Shown here: piece by piece, positions 29,344 to 39,602 of the stretch | Layout of the letters: each line of letters begins with the position of its first letter | Numbering within the stretch: position 1 is the first letter of the stretch | NCBI RefSeq assembly: GCF_002902305.1 | Contig: NZ_PPPX01000001.1 | Span: forward strand, 1,076,062-1,140,061 | Reading direction: 5' to 3' | Source of the DNA: Staphylococcus argensis | Lineage (GTDB): Bacteria > Bacillota > Bacilli > Staphylococcales > Staphylococcaceae | Length of the DNA stretch: 64,000 nucleotides | Translations under genes and position numbers: made by a program | Notes under the pieces: generated by a model | The model's input: only the letters and a program-made list of their open reading frames with translations | Database searches by the model: none | Told to the model about the DNA's origin: nothing

Positions 29344-30837
29344 TTAATGGTGTTTAATATCATCCATTTTAACATCTTGGCGTAAATCCACTTGATCTAA
29401 AGGAATCTTCTTCGTTCTATAACGTATCTTGTGATAAATAAAGAAGATTAAGAAGACCGGAATCCCCATGTAAGTCGTGATAAAGCGATTCAAATCAAAG
29501 TGCCCTGTCTTGATGAAATCAACGTCCTGACCAATGATAACGATCACACAAAGGACACCTGCAAATATAGGTCCGAATGGGAACAGTTTCGCATGATATT
29601 TTAATTTCGACTTATCATAATTTTGTGCGTCAAATGCCTTTCTGAAGCGATAGTGACTGATAGCGATACCGACCCATGCTATGAAACCAGTCATACCGCT
29701 GGCTGCTACGATATACTCGTAAGCATCACCATTAAGGTGTTGTAAGCCGAAGATCGCTAATACAATCACACCAGTAGCAATGAGTGAGATGTACGGTACA
29801 CCGTGCTTGTTCGTTCTGCCAAAGATTGGAAAAGCGAGACGATCCTTACTCATTGAATAAAGCATACGCGTTGACGCATACATACCAGAGTTACAGGCGG
29901 ATAATACTGAAGTCAAGATGACGGCGTTCATGAATGATGCCGCAAAGGCGAGACCTGCGTTTTTAAACACTAAAGTAAATGGCGAAGTCGCTACATCACT
30001 ATCTCCACCCATTAACGCTGAACTATCATACGGAATCAACATACCGATGATAAAAATAGCAATAATGTAGAAGAGAAGAATACGCCAAAAGACTTGTTTA
30101 ATCGCTTTCGGTACGGCACGTTCTGGATTTTCAGATTCCCCTGCAGTGATACCGATGAGCTCAGTACCTTGGAAGGAGAAACCAGCGACTAAGAATACGC
30201 CGAGAATGGACAGTAAACTGCCACCGACACCATTACCGAGGATAGGTCCGTCACCTTTCGTAAATGTATCGAAACCAACGTAACTACCACCCATAATACC
30301 CACGATAGTGAGTAAACCAATAATAATAAAGATAATGACAGTGACTACTTTAATCAAAGCAAACCAGTATTCACTTTCACCGTAGACACGTACAGACAAT
30401 GCGTTGAGCGCAAAAATAATCACGATAAAGATTAAACTCCAGCCCCACGCTGCTAATCCTTTCATCGGCGCCCAATACTGAATTACTTGAGCTGCAATCG
30501 TCACATCTGCTGCAACAGTGATCACCCAGTTAAACCAATAGTTCCAACCCAAGGCAAAGCCAAGTGATGGGTCGACGAAACGTGTGGCATATGTACTGAA
30601 TGATCCGGAAACAGGCAAGTAAGTTGCCATTTCACCAAGTGAGGTCATTAGGAAGAAGACCATAGCACCAATGATGGCGTATGCTAATAATGCACCGAGT
30701 GCACCTGCATCATGAATCGCACCACCTGAGGTCATAAATAACCCTGTACCGATACAGCCTCCAATCGCAATCATCGAAATATGGCGATCTTTCAGACCTC
30801 TTTGAATCCCTTCGTTCTGATTTGAATGTTTATCCAT
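29344..30837 (-). CDS. lysP: Lysine-specific permease LysP (APC family)
   Basis: A 497-residue, 12-segment amino-acid transporter. The first membrane segment carries the APC-family GCIGTGLFMTSGGAI, and the sixth GFSFQGTELIGITAGE. A lysine riboswitch directly upstream makes lysine uptake the likely function. No terminator is evident before the infC promoter 15 bp below the stop. It resembles the aapA product in this window at the family level but is a distinct transporter. Confidence 0.92.
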   Translation of the reverse strand: MDKHSNQNEGIQRGLKDRHISMIAIGGCIGTGLFMTSGGAIHDAGALGALLAYAIIGAMVFFLMTSLGEMATYLPVSGSFSTYATRFVDPSLGFALGWNYWFNWVITVAADVTIAAQVIQYWAPMKGLAAWGWSLIFIVIIFALNALSVRVYGESEYWFALIKVVTVIIFIIIGLLTIVGIMGGSYVGFDTFTKGDGPILGNGVGGSLLSILGVFLVAGFSFQGTELIGITAGESENPERAVPKAIKQVFWRILLFYIIAIFIIGMLIPYDSSALMGGDSDVATSPFTLVFKNAGLAFAASFMNAVILTSVLSACNSGMYASTRMLYSMSKDRLAFPIFGRTNKHGVPYISLIATGVIVLAIFGLQHLNGDAYEYIVAASGMTGFIAWVGIAISHYRFRKAFDAQNYDKSKLKYHAKLFPFGPIFAGVLCVIVIIGQDVDFIKTGHFDLNRFITTYMGIPVFLIFFIYHKIRYRTKKIPLDQVDLRQDVKMDDIKHH

Positions 30838-30920
30838 AGAAGCTCCCTTTCTAGTCTTTAGAGGTTACTCTCTTTCACTAGTGCTCGCTATTTGGTTATT
30901 TCTCTATTTATTATCCTATT

Positions 30921-30953
30921 AAAAAAGGTTGCATACCCTTGGGATATGCAACC
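30921..30953 (-). terminator. Expression-platform terminator of the lysine riboswitch
   Basis: GGTTGCATATCCC (30941-30953) pairs with GGGTATGCAACC (30927-30938) around a 2-nt loop, followed by seven T on the minus strand, about 85 bp before the lysP start. It would form when lysine is bound. Confidence 0.9.
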
Positions 30954-30965
30954 GATTGAAGATTT

Positions 30966-31132
30966 ATTATAGGTAGCACATCACAATTGTGACAGTCCAG
31001 CACCTTTCGATGACTGACCCAACAATATCAATGAATGAGGATTGATATTGCTTCGGCGGCTTCGCCTTTCACTTAAGTCTCTTCGGCATCATTCTGCCTC
31101 ACCTTAATTACTCATCGAAGTCGCAACCTCTA
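30966..31132 (-). promoter_or_regulatory. Lysine riboswitch (L-box) upstream of lysP
   Basis: The minus strand reads through the L-box core in order: AGAGGTTGCGACTTCGATGAGTA, AAGGTGAGGCAGAATG, GAAGAGAC, GTGAAAGGCGAAGCCGCCGAAG, and TGGGTCAGTCATCGAAAGGTGCTGGACTGTCAC. The closing helix pairs TTAGAGGT with ACCTATAA. These segments match the lysC/lysP leader family of Bacillota. It is followed by a transcription terminator, so control is by premature termination. Confidence 0.95.
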
Positions 31133-31176
31133 ACTCTTATTGTAATATTCATCAAATTTCTATCTGACTAGATTTT

Positions 31177-31205
31177 AATATACAGTAAACGTTATTCTTT
31201 TTCAA
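31177..31205 (-). promoter_or_regulatory. Sigma-A promoter of the lysP riboswitch transcript
   Basis: TTGAAA (31200-31205) and TATATT (31177-31182) are spaced 17 bp on the minus strand, directly after the thrS stop codon and about 40 bp before the L-box helix P1. Confidence 0.75.
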
Positions 31206-31207
31206 GT

Positions 31208-33145
31208 TTAGCGTTGTTTTTTCAAGCGAATTTCATCAACTAAGTTCCAAATGAAGTCGTCTCTCTCCATAGTCTCTTGATCTTTAGAGCCGTATTTACG
31301 AACGTTGACTTCATTATTTTCTACTTCTTTGTCACCTACGACAACTTGGTAAGGTACTTTGTGCATTTGTGCTTCACGGATCTTGTACCCCATTTTTTCA
31401 TTACGGTCGTCGATATTGACACGTACACCTTGTGATTTCAATTCATCTTGTAAAGCACGCGCATAGTCATAGTGTAAGTCTACGTTTACTGGGATGATTT
31501 CAACTTGACGCGGTGCTAACCAAGTTGGGAAGGCACCTTTAGTTTCTTCAGTTAAGAATGCGACGAAACGTTCCATAGTAGACACTACACCACGGTGAAT
31601 GACTACTGGACGATGTTCGTCGCCATCGTTACCGATGTAAGTTAAATCGAATTTTTGTGGTAGTAAGAAGTCAAGTTGCGCTGTAGATAATGTTTCTTCT
31701 TTACCCATCGCAGTTTGAACTTGAACATCGAGTTTAGGACCGTAGAATGCCGCTTCACCAATCGCTTCTTCATATTCTAAACCAAATTCATCTACTGCTT
31801 CTTTCAACATCGCTTCAGCTTTGTTCCACATATCATCGTCATCATAGTATTTCTCTTTATCTTCTGGATCACGATAACTTAGGCGGAAGCTATAGTTTTC
31901 AAAACCAAAGTCGTCATACACATCAAGAATAAGTTGTACTACACGTTTAAACTCTTCTTTAATTTGATCTGGACGTACGAAGATATGCGCATCATTTAAA
32001 GTCATGCCTCGTACACGTTGCAAACCTGAAACTGCACCACTTGCTTCGTAACGATGTTGTAAGCCGAGTTCGGCAATACGAATAGGTAATTCACGATAAG
32101 AATGTGGTTTGTTCGCATAAACCATCATGTGGTGCGGACAGTTCATTGGGCGTAGCACCATCTCTTCATTCTCATCGAGTTTCATCGGTGGGAACATATC
32201 GTCTTGATAGTGATCCCAGTGACCTGAAGTTTTATATAAATCCACGTTAGCCATCACTGGAGTATAGACGTGGTCGTAACCCATGCTAGTTTCTTTGTCT
32301 ACAATATAACGTTCGATTTCACGACGGATGACAGCACCATTTGGTAACCAGAGTGGCAATCCCGCGCCGACGAGTTGGTTATTAGTGAATAAATCCATCT
32401 CTTTACCGATCTTGCGGTGATCACGTTCTTTGCGTTCTTCAAGCATTTGAAGATGCGCTTTTAAAGCTTTCTTGTCGAAGAATGCTGTACCGTAAATACG
32501 TTGCAACATCTTATTGTTGCTGTCTCCTCGCCAGTATGCACCTGCTGTTGATAACAGTTTAAACTCTTTAATTTTAGATGTAGATGGAACATGCACACCA
32601 CGACATAAGTCAGTGAACTCACCTTGAGAATAAAGTGTGACATTTTCGTCTTCTGGTATCGCATCGATGAGTTCTAATTTGTAAGGGTCATCTTTGAAGA
32701 ATTCTTTCGCATCATCACGTGAAACCACTTTACGTTCGATAGGATGATTTTCATCCACGATTTGCTTCATTGTCTTTTCGATCTTCTCAAAGTCATCTGA
32801 AGAAATGCGTTCATCCATGTCAAAGTCGTAGTAGAAACCACCTTCAATGACAGGACCTACACCAAATTTCACATCACCATAAAGACGTTTCAATGCTTGA
32901 GCCATTAAGTGTGCTGTGGAGTGACGAAGCACCTCTAACGCTTCTTCGCTTCCTGGTGTGATGATTTCGATTTCACCGTCTGTTTCAAGTGGACGAGTAA
33001 GGTCTACCATTTGTCCATTAAATTTACCTGCGACCGCTTTCTTTCTCAATCCAGGACTAATAGAACGTGCGATATCTTCTGTAGTTGTGCCTTTATCAAA
33101 CGCCTTACTATTACCATCTGGAAATTGAATGTTAATTTGTTCCAT
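31208..33145 (-). CDS. thrS: Threonyl-tRNA synthetase
   Basis: ThrRS charges tRNA-Thr and edits serine. The 645-residue class II enzyme has a TGS domain (1-62), an editing domain with H75, H79 and CRGVH at 181-185, the catalytic domain with zinc ligand C336 (RPMNCPHHM), and an anticodon-binding domain from about 540. It is preceded by a T-box leader and followed by the lysP promoter. Confidence 0.98.
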   Translation of the reverse strand: MEQINIQFPDGNSKAFDKGTTTEDIARSISPGLRKKAVAGKFNGQMVDLTRPLETDGEIEIITPGSEEALEVLRHSTAHLMAQALKRLYGDVKFGVGPVIEGGFYYDFDMDERISSDDFEKIEKTMKQIVDENHPIERKVVSRDDAKEFFKDDPYKLELIDAIPEDENVTLYSQGEFTDLCRGVHVPSTSKIKEFKLLSTAGAYWRGDSNNKMLQRIYGTAFFDKKALKAHLQMLEERKERDHRKIGKEMDLFTNNQLVGAGLPLWLPNGAVIRREIERYIVDKETSMGYDHVYTPVMANVDLYKTSGHWDHYQDDMFPPMKLDENEEMVLRPMNCPHHMMVYANKPHSYRELPIRIAELGLQHRYEASGAVSGLQRVRGMTLNDAHIFVRPDQIKEEFKRVVQLILDVYDDFGFENYSFRLSYRDPEDKEKYYDDDDMWNKAEAMLKEAVDEFGLEYEEAIGEAAFYGPKLDVQVQTAMGKEETLSTAQLDFLLPQKFDLTYIGNDGDEHRPVVIHRGVVSTMERFVAFLTEETKGAFPTWLAPRQVEIIPVNVDLHYDYARALQDELKSQGVRVNIDDRNEKMGYKIREAQMHKVPYQVVVGDKEVENNEVNVRKYGSKDQETMERDDFIWNLVDEIRLKKQR

Positions 33146-33250
33146 CTAGAACCCTCCTATTTATACTTTATGATCTCTCGACATGAGACGTAGTGTTATT
33201 CAAGCTATGATATCTTGGTTGAAATGATTCTAGTACTTGTATAATAATCC

Positions 33251-33499
33251 AAATAAAAAACGCCCTCACCCACAAAGGGACGAGGACGCCGTGTTACCAC
33301 CCTAATTAGATATGTCAATCTTACATTTACATATCTCACTTTACTTAAGATAACGGTCTTGAGCCGGATATTCATTACAAATATCAATAATAAAGGGAGT
33401 AACAAACAAAGATGTCAGTTAGACTCTCAGCACCGCTAACTCTCTGTGTAACAGAGCTTTGTTTATCATATCCTTATACGTTCATGTCGATTTAGATTT
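33251..33499 (-). promoter_or_regulatory. T-box leader of thrS
   Basis: The antiterminator core AGGGTGGTAACACGGCG (33285-33301) is followed by a terminator hairpin (CGTCCTCGTCCC with GGGTGAGGGCG, 33258-33284, then TTTTTTATTT). Stem I is closed by AAACAAAG/CTTTGTTT; an ACU threonine codon at 33417-33419 (or the nearby ACA) is the likely specifier. Uncharged tRNA-Thr should relieve termination. Confidence 0.93.
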
Positions 33500-33505
33500 A
33501 TTCTT

Positions 33506-33533
33506 ATTATACACCATCTATTATAAATTTCAA
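33506..33533 (-). promoter_or_regulatory. Sigma-A promoter of thrS
   Basis: TTGAAA (33528-33533) and TATAAT (33506-33511) are spaced 16 bp on the minus strand; the -35 overlaps the dnaI stop codon. Confidence 0.75.
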
Positions 33534-34456
33534 ACATCCCTGTAATTAACGCCTTCAAGAAAGTATGGATGCGCTAGTGATTTGATACGTTCCATAATAC
33601 GCGCGCCTTTTGTTGCCTCTGCACCTTGGCGTGTAAGTGAAAAGTGATGCTCAAGCTCTTTGAAGTTTAAATTTGAGCTGAAAAATGTTGGCAATTCATG
33701 CACCATTCGATAATGAAGTAGTGGTCCTATCACTTCATCTCTTGACCATGGTGTCGTTTCTTCGGCACCAATATCATCTAGGAATAAGACATTGGCTTTC
33801 ATGATTTGATTGAGACGCTTTTCAAAACTATTATCATTAAAACCACTCTTCAACGTACGTATAAACTCTGGTAAGTAAACCATCGTTGAAGGGATATTCT
33901 CACTCTTCAATTGGTTCGCCATAGCACCGAGAATAAATGATTTACCTGTACCGAATGGACCGTATAGATAAAGCCCCTTCAAGTATTCCGTTTCTCCACT
34001 TTTAATACGCTTGCAAATATCATTCGCAGCCATAGCTACATCTAGGCGATCGCGGCGATTCGTATAAATATCTTTCAACTCAGCATCTAAAGTTGCGCGT
34101 TGCATATGATGTGCAGTGATTAAATGTGCTTTAAACTTCGCCTCGTCATGTTTAATCTTACAAGGACACGGAAGGTATTTAATTTTGAAATGATCATTCT
34201 CTATATATAGTTCTGGCACATGCCCTTTCACGAAGTTAGGACAATCTTCGAAAGCATGGCCATCATAATGTTTCTGTTGGTCTTTATATTCTTGAAGAAT
34301 ATTTAAATCTCTATCTATCATTGAATTGGTAATTTCTGAGCGATGTGCTTCTAGAAATGCTTTGACGTCAGGATCTTTAATGACATCTCTCTTGATCTTT
34401 TCGAGCCGCTGATTTAAATCTTTCGAATTGCCTAATATATCATTTAAGCTCTTCAT
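33530..34456 (-). CDS. dnaI: Replicative helicase loader DnaI
   Basis: DnaI is the AAA+ loader that places the replicative helicase (DnaC in Bacillota) on DNA during PriA- or DnaA-dependent initiation. The 308-residue protein has an N-terminal helicase-interaction and zinc-binding domain (C72, C97, C99) and an ATPase domain with Walker A GPFGTGKS at 166-173 and Walker B VLFLDDIGAEE. Its ATG overlaps the dnaB stop (ATGA). Confidence 0.96.
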   Translation of the reverse strand: MKSLNDILGNSKDLNQRLEKIKRDVIKDPDVKAFLEAHRSEITNSMIDRDLNILQEYKDQQKHYDGHAFEDCPNFVKGHVPELYIENDHFKIKYLPCPCKIKHDEAKFKAHLITAHHMQRATLDAELKDIYTNRRDRLDVAMAANDICKRIKSGETEYLKGLYLYGPFGTGKSFILGAMANQLKSENIPSTMVYLPEFIRTLKSGFNDNSFEKRLNQIMKANVLFLDDIGAEETTPWSRDEVIGPLLHYRMVHELPTFFSSNLNFKELEHHFSLTRQGAEATKGARIMERIKSLAHPYFLEGVNYRDV

Positions 34457-35865
34457 TCTTTCTTACCTCCATTCCATGTCTGTTGTAAGTCCTTCAGGAA
34501 GGCTTGACGTTCCTTTTCAAACTGTTCATCATGTTCTTCTTCGGATGAAGCCTTTGATTGTTGATCACGTTGATCGCGATTCTTCAGCCATTCTGGGGTT
34601 AACTCACGTGAATAATGTTGGTATTGTGGTCGGTAATTTCTTTGAGGTTGTGCTTTCTTCTCTTTCTTTTTCGTTTCTTGCTGCATCGTTTGTTGATAAG
34701 CTTGTTTCGCAGTGGTATACCCTTTTTTCTTCCAATTCGAAGCAATTTCCATAATATAATTCTTCGGTAACTTCATATCTTCTTTCAACATGACATATTG
34801 TAAGAGGATGTTAATCACGCCGAAAGAAAGCTTTTCACGTTCAATCAATTCTTCAACCATCCGCTTCTGATGATCAGTTGGCTCAGACTCTGACCACGAC
34901 GCCAGCATTTCAATTGGACTCGTATTATCGAGCAATTCTAGCCAACGATCTGAACCAGGTTTGAGTTCATCTTCTTCCTTATGCGTTTCTTTGTTAGTTT
35001 CGCTCTGTTTTTTTGTTTGAGGAGGTTGTTTAACTTGTATCTTCGGAAGTTGTTGATCATGTTCCATCAAGTAATACGTTCGTGCATGCTTTCTCAACTC
35101 TTCGAAAGAGAGTTCTTGGTCGCTTGTAAGTGATTTTAAAATAATACTCTTCATCGCTTCTGGCGTTAGTCCATATAATGTGGCGAGTTGCGTAATCAAT
35201 TGTTTCGTCTGACTGCCAATAATTTTACTACTGATAAAATGCGTTTGCAGTAAATCATATAACACTTCAAAATCAAATTCGACATCAGATAAATTAAGCC
35301 CTTGATACGTTTGTGCTTCCGTCACTTCAATGTCTGTTTCAGGCACGCGCTGATGCGGAATATTGAATACATCTGTATATTTACGCGTGATTTCGGTAAA
35401 CTGGCTCAAGTCCACTTGCTTCTTAGAAGATGCGAAGAAATGCTTCAATTGATGGTACCGTTGATGTCCGACTTCACTATATAAAAACACTGACAGCATT
35501 GGATCATCAAAGAATTGTTTGCCCGTCGGTGGCTGAATGAGTTCGTAGACAAAATGCGAATGCGCCGTATCATGATGAACGTACGTCTTCACTAAACCTA
35601 TCGCCTCAAGCACATCCATCTGCTTGCGAAAATCTAATAAATTAATCTTGAGCTCACTCATAATCGTATAATGTGTCAGCTCAGCTTGCGATGTCTGTTC
35701 ACTAAACTGGTCTAAATAAATATACAAACCTGTACTACTAGAGCCTATGAGAGGTGTGAAGAGTCGGTTGAGAATATCTATATGATTGCTATGAAATTGA
35801 AATTGGCGTAGGATTTGAAAGTCATCTTTCGCTCTCAAACCATAATCTTTAGACTTTAAATTCAT
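34453..35865 (-). CDS. dnaB: Primosome/replication initiation membrane-attachment protein DnaB
   Basis: DnaB of Bacillota (not the helicase of E. coli) works with DnaD and DnaI in loading the replicative helicase. The 470-residue protein has an N-terminal DDBH1-type winged helix region, a DDBH2-type helical region (about 300-400, with [31 protein letters not shown]), and charged low-complexity stretches around 280-300 and 405-470. It overlaps nrdR and dnaI by 4 bp each, so the three are translationally coupled. Confidence 0.93.
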   Translation of the reverse strand: MNLKSKDYGLRAKDDFQILRQFQFHSNHIDILNRLFTPLIGSSSTGLYIYLDQFSEQTSQAELTHYTIMSELKINLLDFRKQMDVLEAIGLVKTYVHHDTAHSHFVYELIQPPTGKQFFDDPMLSVFLYSEVGHQRYHQLKHFFASSKKQVDLSQFTEITRKYTDVFNIPHQRVPETDIEVTEAQTYQGLNLSDVEFDFEVLYDLLQTHFISSKIIGSQTKQLITQLATLYGLTPEAMKSIILKSLTSDQELSFEELRKHARTYYLMEHDQQLPKIQVKQPPQTKKQSETNKETHKEEDELKPGSDRWLELLDNTSPIEMLASWSESEPTDHQKRMVEELIEREKLSFGVINILLQYVMLKEDMKLPKNYIMEIASNWKKKGYTTAKQAYQQTMQQETKKKEKKAQPQRNYRPQYQHYSRELTPEWLKNRDQRDQQSKASSEEEHDEQFEKERQAFLKDLQQTWNGGKKE

Positions 35866-36335
35866 TCATCGTCACTCCGCTCATCTTTCGACAAGATACC
35901 TTGCATAGAAGCTAACAATTGATCGACATCCTTAAATTCTTTATAAACTGAAGCAAAGCGCACATAGGATACCTGATCGACATGCATGAGTTGATTCATC
36001 ACATGTTCACCGATTTCTCTAGAAGAAATTTCTGCGTGACCATCGTGTCTTAATTTCCACTCTACGTGATTCGTAATTTCTTCAAGTTGTTGATAGCCAA
36101 CCGGTCGTTTTTCACAGGAACGTACTAAGCCATTTAAGATCTTTTCGCGTAGAAATTGTTCTCTCGTTCCATCTTTCTTAACGACGATGAGTGGTCGTTT
36201 CTCGATATGTTCAAACGTCGTAAATCTCGTACCACAGTTCTCACATTCTCTACGCCGACGAATCGCATTAACATCGTCCGCATGACGTGAATCCACGACG
36301 CGAGAATTGGTCGCACTACATTTAGGACACTTCAT
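35862..36335 (-). CDS. nrdR: Transcriptional repressor NrdR
   Basis: NrdR senses ATP/dATP and represses ribonucleotide reductase genes. The 157-residue protein has a zinc ribbon with C3, C6, C31 and C34 and an ATP-cone (about 49-139, beginning [14 protein letters not shown]). It is the first gene of nrdR-dnaB-dnaI. No NrdR-box pair is visible in its own upstream region, so targets probably lie elsewhere. Confidence 0.96.
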   Translation of the reverse strand: MKCPKCSATNSRVVDSRHADDVNAIRRRRECENCGTRFTTFEHIEKRPLIVVKKDGTREQFLREKILNGLVRSCEKRPVGYQQLEEITNHVEWKLRHDGHAEISSREIGEHVMNQLMHVDQVSYVRFASVYKEFKDVDQLLASMQGILSKDERSDDE

Positions 36336-36493
36336 CGATATTCATCCTCTCTTCTAGATTACACATTATTATACTATAAATAATTATGAGACTAAAGAAA
36401 GGCCTACGATGGTGCTTTGAATCGAGGGAGTGAAGTTTCGAAAGGCGATGAGTTCTCTATTAGATACACTGTTGGTTCATTTTACCTTAGATA
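36336..36493. other. Upstream region of nrdR, no other gene
   Basis: The minus-strand sequence GTATAATAATG about 30 bp before nrdR provides a likely -10. No ORF with a ribosome binding site, and no known riboswitch or T-box motif, is visible. Confidence 0.5.
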
Positions 36494-36542
36494 ATAAAAA
36501 GGCTTGCCTCGTGAGACGAATCTCAATCCGAGACAAACCTTC
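36494..36542 (-). terminator. Rho-independent terminator after gapB
   Basis: AAGGCTTGCCTCG pairs with CGAGACAAACCTT with two internal mismatches (36498-36542), followed on the minus strand by TTTTTATTATC. It lies about 100 bp below the gapB stop. Confidence 0.78.
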
Positions 36543-36645
36543 GTTCCATTTATGGCATCAATCACATTTATAACTTATTGATAACCTACCCTACTGATTC
36601 AACATGTTAGTGCTAAAATAGATTCAATCACTGGCTCAACATCTA

Positions 36646-37644
36646 TTAAAGCGCTTGGCCAATTTGTTCAGCGATATCTACTACACGGTTTGAATAACCC
36701 CATTCGTTGTCGTACCAAGCAATAACTTTCACTTTACGAGGACCCATTTGCATAGTGCTTGGTGTATCAACGATAGCTGAATGAGGATTTGTATTAAAGT
36801 CTGAAGAAACGAGTGGTGCATCTTCTGTTGCAAGCACGCCACCTAAATCGTTTTCTTTAAACGCTTGGTTCACTTCATCGACTGTGACATCTTTATTTAA
36901 GTCTACAACTAAGTCAACGAGAGACACGTTCTTAGTTGGTACACGTAAAGCCATACCGTGTAATTTACCTTCAAGTTCAGGTAAGACTTCTTTCAATGCT
37001 TTCGCAGCACCTGTTGAAGTTGGAATGATACTTTCGTTGCATGAACGTGCACGTCTTAAATCTTTATGAGGATTGTCGATGTTCTTCTGATCATTTGTGA
37101 TCGCGTGAACTGTAGTCATTAAACCATTATCGATGCCGAATTGATCGTTAAGTACTTTCGCTACCGGACCGATACAGTTTGTTGTACATGACGCATTGCC
37201 AAAGATATCGTATTCATTCACGTCTAAGTCGCTATCGTTAACACCTTTAACGAGCATTTGTACATGACCGCCTTTAGAAGGACCTGTAAGTAATACTTTT
37301 TTAGCGCCTGCATCAATATGTGCTTGTGCCTTGTCACCATGGTTGAATACGCCTGTCGCTTCGATAACAATATCAATGTTTAAGTCTTTCCATGGCAAGT
37401 TAGCTGGATTACGGTCAGCAAGTAATTTGATTTCATGACCTTCTACTTTAATACCATTGTCTGTCGCTTCGACATCTAAATCAAACTTACCGTGAGTTGT
37501 ATCGTGTTTGATTAAATGCGCAATAGTTTCAGCTGGATAGCTTGCATTGATTGCTACTACATTTAAATTATCATTTTTTAATGCGATTCTTAGCACCATT
37601 CTGCCAATTCTACCCATACCATTAATTGCAATATTTGTCGACAT
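36646..37644 (-). CDS. gapB: Gluconeogenic glyceraldehyde-3-phosphate dehydrogenase GapB
   Basis: GapB converts 1,3-bisphosphoglycerate to glyceraldehyde-3-phosphate with NADPH during gluconeogenesis. The 332-residue enzyme has catalytic C153 (ASCTTNC) and H180. After the second beta strand the sequence is AINASYPAET, lacking the Asp that selects NAD in glycolytic GapA, which fits an NADP-preferring enzyme. Its promoter carries CcpN-like and cre-like sites. A GAGGGGTG site precedes the ATG. Confidence 0.96.
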   Translation of the reverse strand: MSTNIAINGMGRIGRMVLRIALKNDNLNVVAINASYPAETIAHLIKHDTTHGKFDLDVEATDNGIKVEGHEIKLLADRNPANLPWKDLNIDIVIEATGVFNHGDKAQAHIDAGAKKVLLTGPSKGGHVQMLVKGVNDSDLDVNEYDIFGNASCTTNCIGPVAKVLNDQFGIDNGLMTTVHAITNDQKNIDNPHKDLRRARSCNESIIPTSTGAAKALKEVLPELEGKLHGMALRVPTKNVSLVDLVVDLNKDVTVDEVNQAFKENDLGGVLATEDAPLVSSDFNTNPHSAIVDTPSTMQMGPRKVKVIAWYDNEWGYSNRVVDIAEQIGQAL

Positions 37645-37666
37645 AAAAAAAGCACCCCTCGAATTA

Positions 37667-37736
37667 TGTGTTATACTTTATGGCATTAGTATAACATAAA
37701 GTTACTAATTTGAAAGCGGTTTCTAATAACTTTATG
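37667..37736 (-). promoter_or_regulatory. gapB control region: two CcpN-type boxes, cre-like site, inverted repeat
   Basis: The minus-strand -10 is TATACT (37688-37693) with a weak -35 TTTCAA 16 bp upstream. Two sequences fit the CcpN consensus TRTGHYATAYW without mismatch: TGTGTTATACT (37667-37677, plus strand) and TATGTTATACT (37688-37698, minus strand, over the -10). A cre-like TGAAAGCGGTTTCT (37711-37724, 13 of 14) covers the -35. A perfect 10-bp inverted repeat, CATAAAGTTA/TAACTTTATG, spans 37695-37736. Confidence 0.7.
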
Positions 37737-37925
37737 AAAAAGCTTACATACGCGTATGAGTTGAAGTTTATAAATCAGGTTATGCTATATAATGCTATCG
37801 CTTTTCTAAAGTAAATGATAATCGATCAATGAACTTGATTTGTAACCCGACTACTATACTATATACACCTACTCGTTTATTTCGATATTAGGTTGCGAGG
37901 CGCTCCCCCACTTAATAGCTGTAGC
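37737..37925. other. Gap between coaE terminator and gapB control region
   Basis: No protein-coding frame with a ribosome binding site is visible. A plus-strand TATATAATG (near 37790) could be a -10, and a C-rich GCGCTCCCCCAC stretch (37900-37911) stands out in this AT-rich gap. A small RNA is possible but unsupported by a plus-strand terminator. Confidence 0.3.
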
Positions 37926-37976
37926 TAAAAAATAGCTATAGAAACTTCTCTTTACTTGAGATTTCTATAGCTATTT
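37926..37976 (-). terminator. Rho-independent terminator after coaE
   Basis: AAATAGCTATAGAAA (37930-37944) pairs perfectly with TTTCTATAGCTATTT (37962-37976), with a six-T run on the minus strand. It ends polA-mutM-coaE. Confidence 0.88.
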
Positions 37977-38063
37977 CGCATCTGTTCAACTATGACAAAC
38001 GTATATGCATAAGCAAACACTATACCTTATTCGATTTCAGTCATAGGCGAGCACGTTTTCACA

Positions 38064-38699
38064 TTATGCTTGCTCTTCCTCTTCATCATCTTCAAGTGTG
38101 TGGTTAATATAACCTTCTTCGAGTAGCAAACGTTCAAGATTTTGCTTTAACTCTAGTTTACTATCACGATTGTCGATAACGTGATCAGCCATACGACGTT
38201 TCTTATCAATTGAAATTTGGCTATAAATTCGAGCCTTGGCGTCGTCAGCAGAAAGATCATTTCTTTCCATTAAACGATCGATTTGAATACTTTCAGATGT
38301 GTAGACTAACCACACTTCATCCACTGTATCTTGTAGCTCATTTTCAAATAATAAAGGAATGTCCATGATGACATTGTGTCCTTGTTCAACATATTCCGCT
38401 TTCTTTTTATCCATAATTTCACGGACAATCGGGTGGATAATATTATTTAATTCCACTCTCTTCTCAGGTTGGTTAAAAACAATGTCGCCCACATAAGAAC
38501 GATCCATCTCACCTTCTTCGGTAATCGCTTCTTCACCAAAGGCTTCACGCACTTGTTCTAAACCTTTCGAACCCTTAGCGACTGCTTGTCTCGCAGCGAT
38601 ATCAGCATCAATAATCTTGAAACCGTGAGCTGAGAGTAGTTCTGATACGGTAGATTTGCCTGTCGCAATTCCACCTGTGAGTCCAATTACTTTAGGCAT
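38064..38699 (-). CDS. coaE: Dephospho-CoA kinase
   Basis: CoaE phosphorylates dephospho-CoA in the last step of coenzyme A synthesis. The 211-residue P-loop kinase has GGIATGKS at 9-16, [10 protein letters not shown] near 35-44 and the lid arginine region. The C-terminus is an acidic tail (DDEEEEQA). It lies 15 bp after mutM and is the last gene of its operon. Confidence 0.96.
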   Translation of the reverse strand: MPKVIGLTGGIATGKSTVSELLSAHGFKIIDADIAARQAVAKGSKGLEQVREAFGEEAITEEGEMDRSYVGDIVFNQPEKRVELNNIIHPIVREIMDKKKAEYVEQGHNVIMDIPLLFENELQDTVDEVWLVYTSESIQIDRLMERNDLSADDAKARIYSQISIDKKRRMADHVIDNRDSKLELKQNLERLLLEEGYINHTLEDDEEEEQA

Positions 38700-38714
38700 A
38701 CTTTCCCTCTTTCT

Positions 38715-39587
38715 TTAACTTTGACATTCTGGGCAGAAATGACTATTTCTAGTCGCAATGACCTGCCTTTCGATAGGTGTTCCGCACACTTTGCATGTGT
38801 CTTGTTTATAGACATTTAAACGGTTCTGCATTTCACCACGCCGACCATCGGCATGCCGGTAATCTGAAATGCTCGTACCTCCATAGCGGATACCTTCTTC
38901 TAACACTTCTCTAATATAGTAGAATAACATTTTTCTTTCTTGCAACGTAAGGCTGTCAGCTTTACGAGCAGGATGAATACCGGCACGGAAAAGCGCTTCA
39001 CATGCATAGATATTTCCACAACCAGCAATCACACGATGATCTAGAATCATGGCTTTAATAGGTTTGTTGTAAAACTTTCTTTCATTAAAATAAGCTAAAT
39101 AGTGATCTAAGGCATCATCGTCAAACGGCTCCGGTGCAATTTCCAATAGCGAAGGATATGCGGCTAATTCAGGGAGGTTGCGAATCTCACCGAAACGACG
39201 TATATCCGAATATACTAGCATCTTATCGTTATCTAAATTAAAGATGACATGCCAATGTTTACGATAATTCTTGTCTCGAATTTCATCAAGCTCATTTACG
39301 ACGAAGAACCCACCAGCCATACCGAGATGACTCACGAGAATACGTTGGTCATCTTCGCGTTCTAAGTAGAAATAAATATATTTACTACGACGCTCAATTT
39401 GGTTAATCTTATAGCCTTCTGTGAACGTTTTAAAGGTATCCAGCTCAAGTCCTTTAATAATCGTTTCACGCTGATTCTTTTTACCTAGCTTAACCGCTTC
39501 TGAAAATGTGACAGATTGAATTGTGGTACTTTCAACATCAGGCACGATACCTCGTTTTACATGTTCAACTTCTGGTAACTCTGGCAT
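38715..39587 (-). CDS. mutM: Formamidopyrimidine-DNA glycosylase MutM (Fpg)
   Basis: MutM removes 8-oxoguanine and formamidopyrimidines and nicks the abasic site. The 290-residue protein keeps the catalytic P2 and E3 (MPELPEVEH), the lysine of the beta-clamp region, the H2TH segment and the C-terminal zinc finger with CKVC and CPEC (about 258-287). It sits between polA and coaE with 15-bp gaps, a repair operon. Confidence 0.97.
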   Translation of the reverse strand: MPELPEVEHVKRGIVPDVESTTIQSVTFSEAVKLGKKNQRETIIKGLELDTFKTFTEGYKINQIERRSKYIYFYLEREDDQRILVSHLGMAGGFFVVNELDEIRDKNYRKHWHVIFNLDNDKMLVYSDIRRFGEIRNLPELAAYPSLLEIAPEPFDDDALDHYLAYFNERKFYNKPIKAMILDHRVIAGCGNIYACEALFRAGIHPARKADSLTLQERKMLFYYIREVLEEGIRYGGTSISDYRHADGRRGEMQNRLNVYKQDTCKVCGTPIERQVIATRNSHFCPECQS

Positions 39588-39602
39588 ATGCTCACCTTCT
39601 TT

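Noticed and set aside
34453..35865. dnaB as a replicative helicase
   Set aside because: No Walker motifs or RecA-like core; it is the Bacillota DnaB initiation protein next to its partner DnaI.
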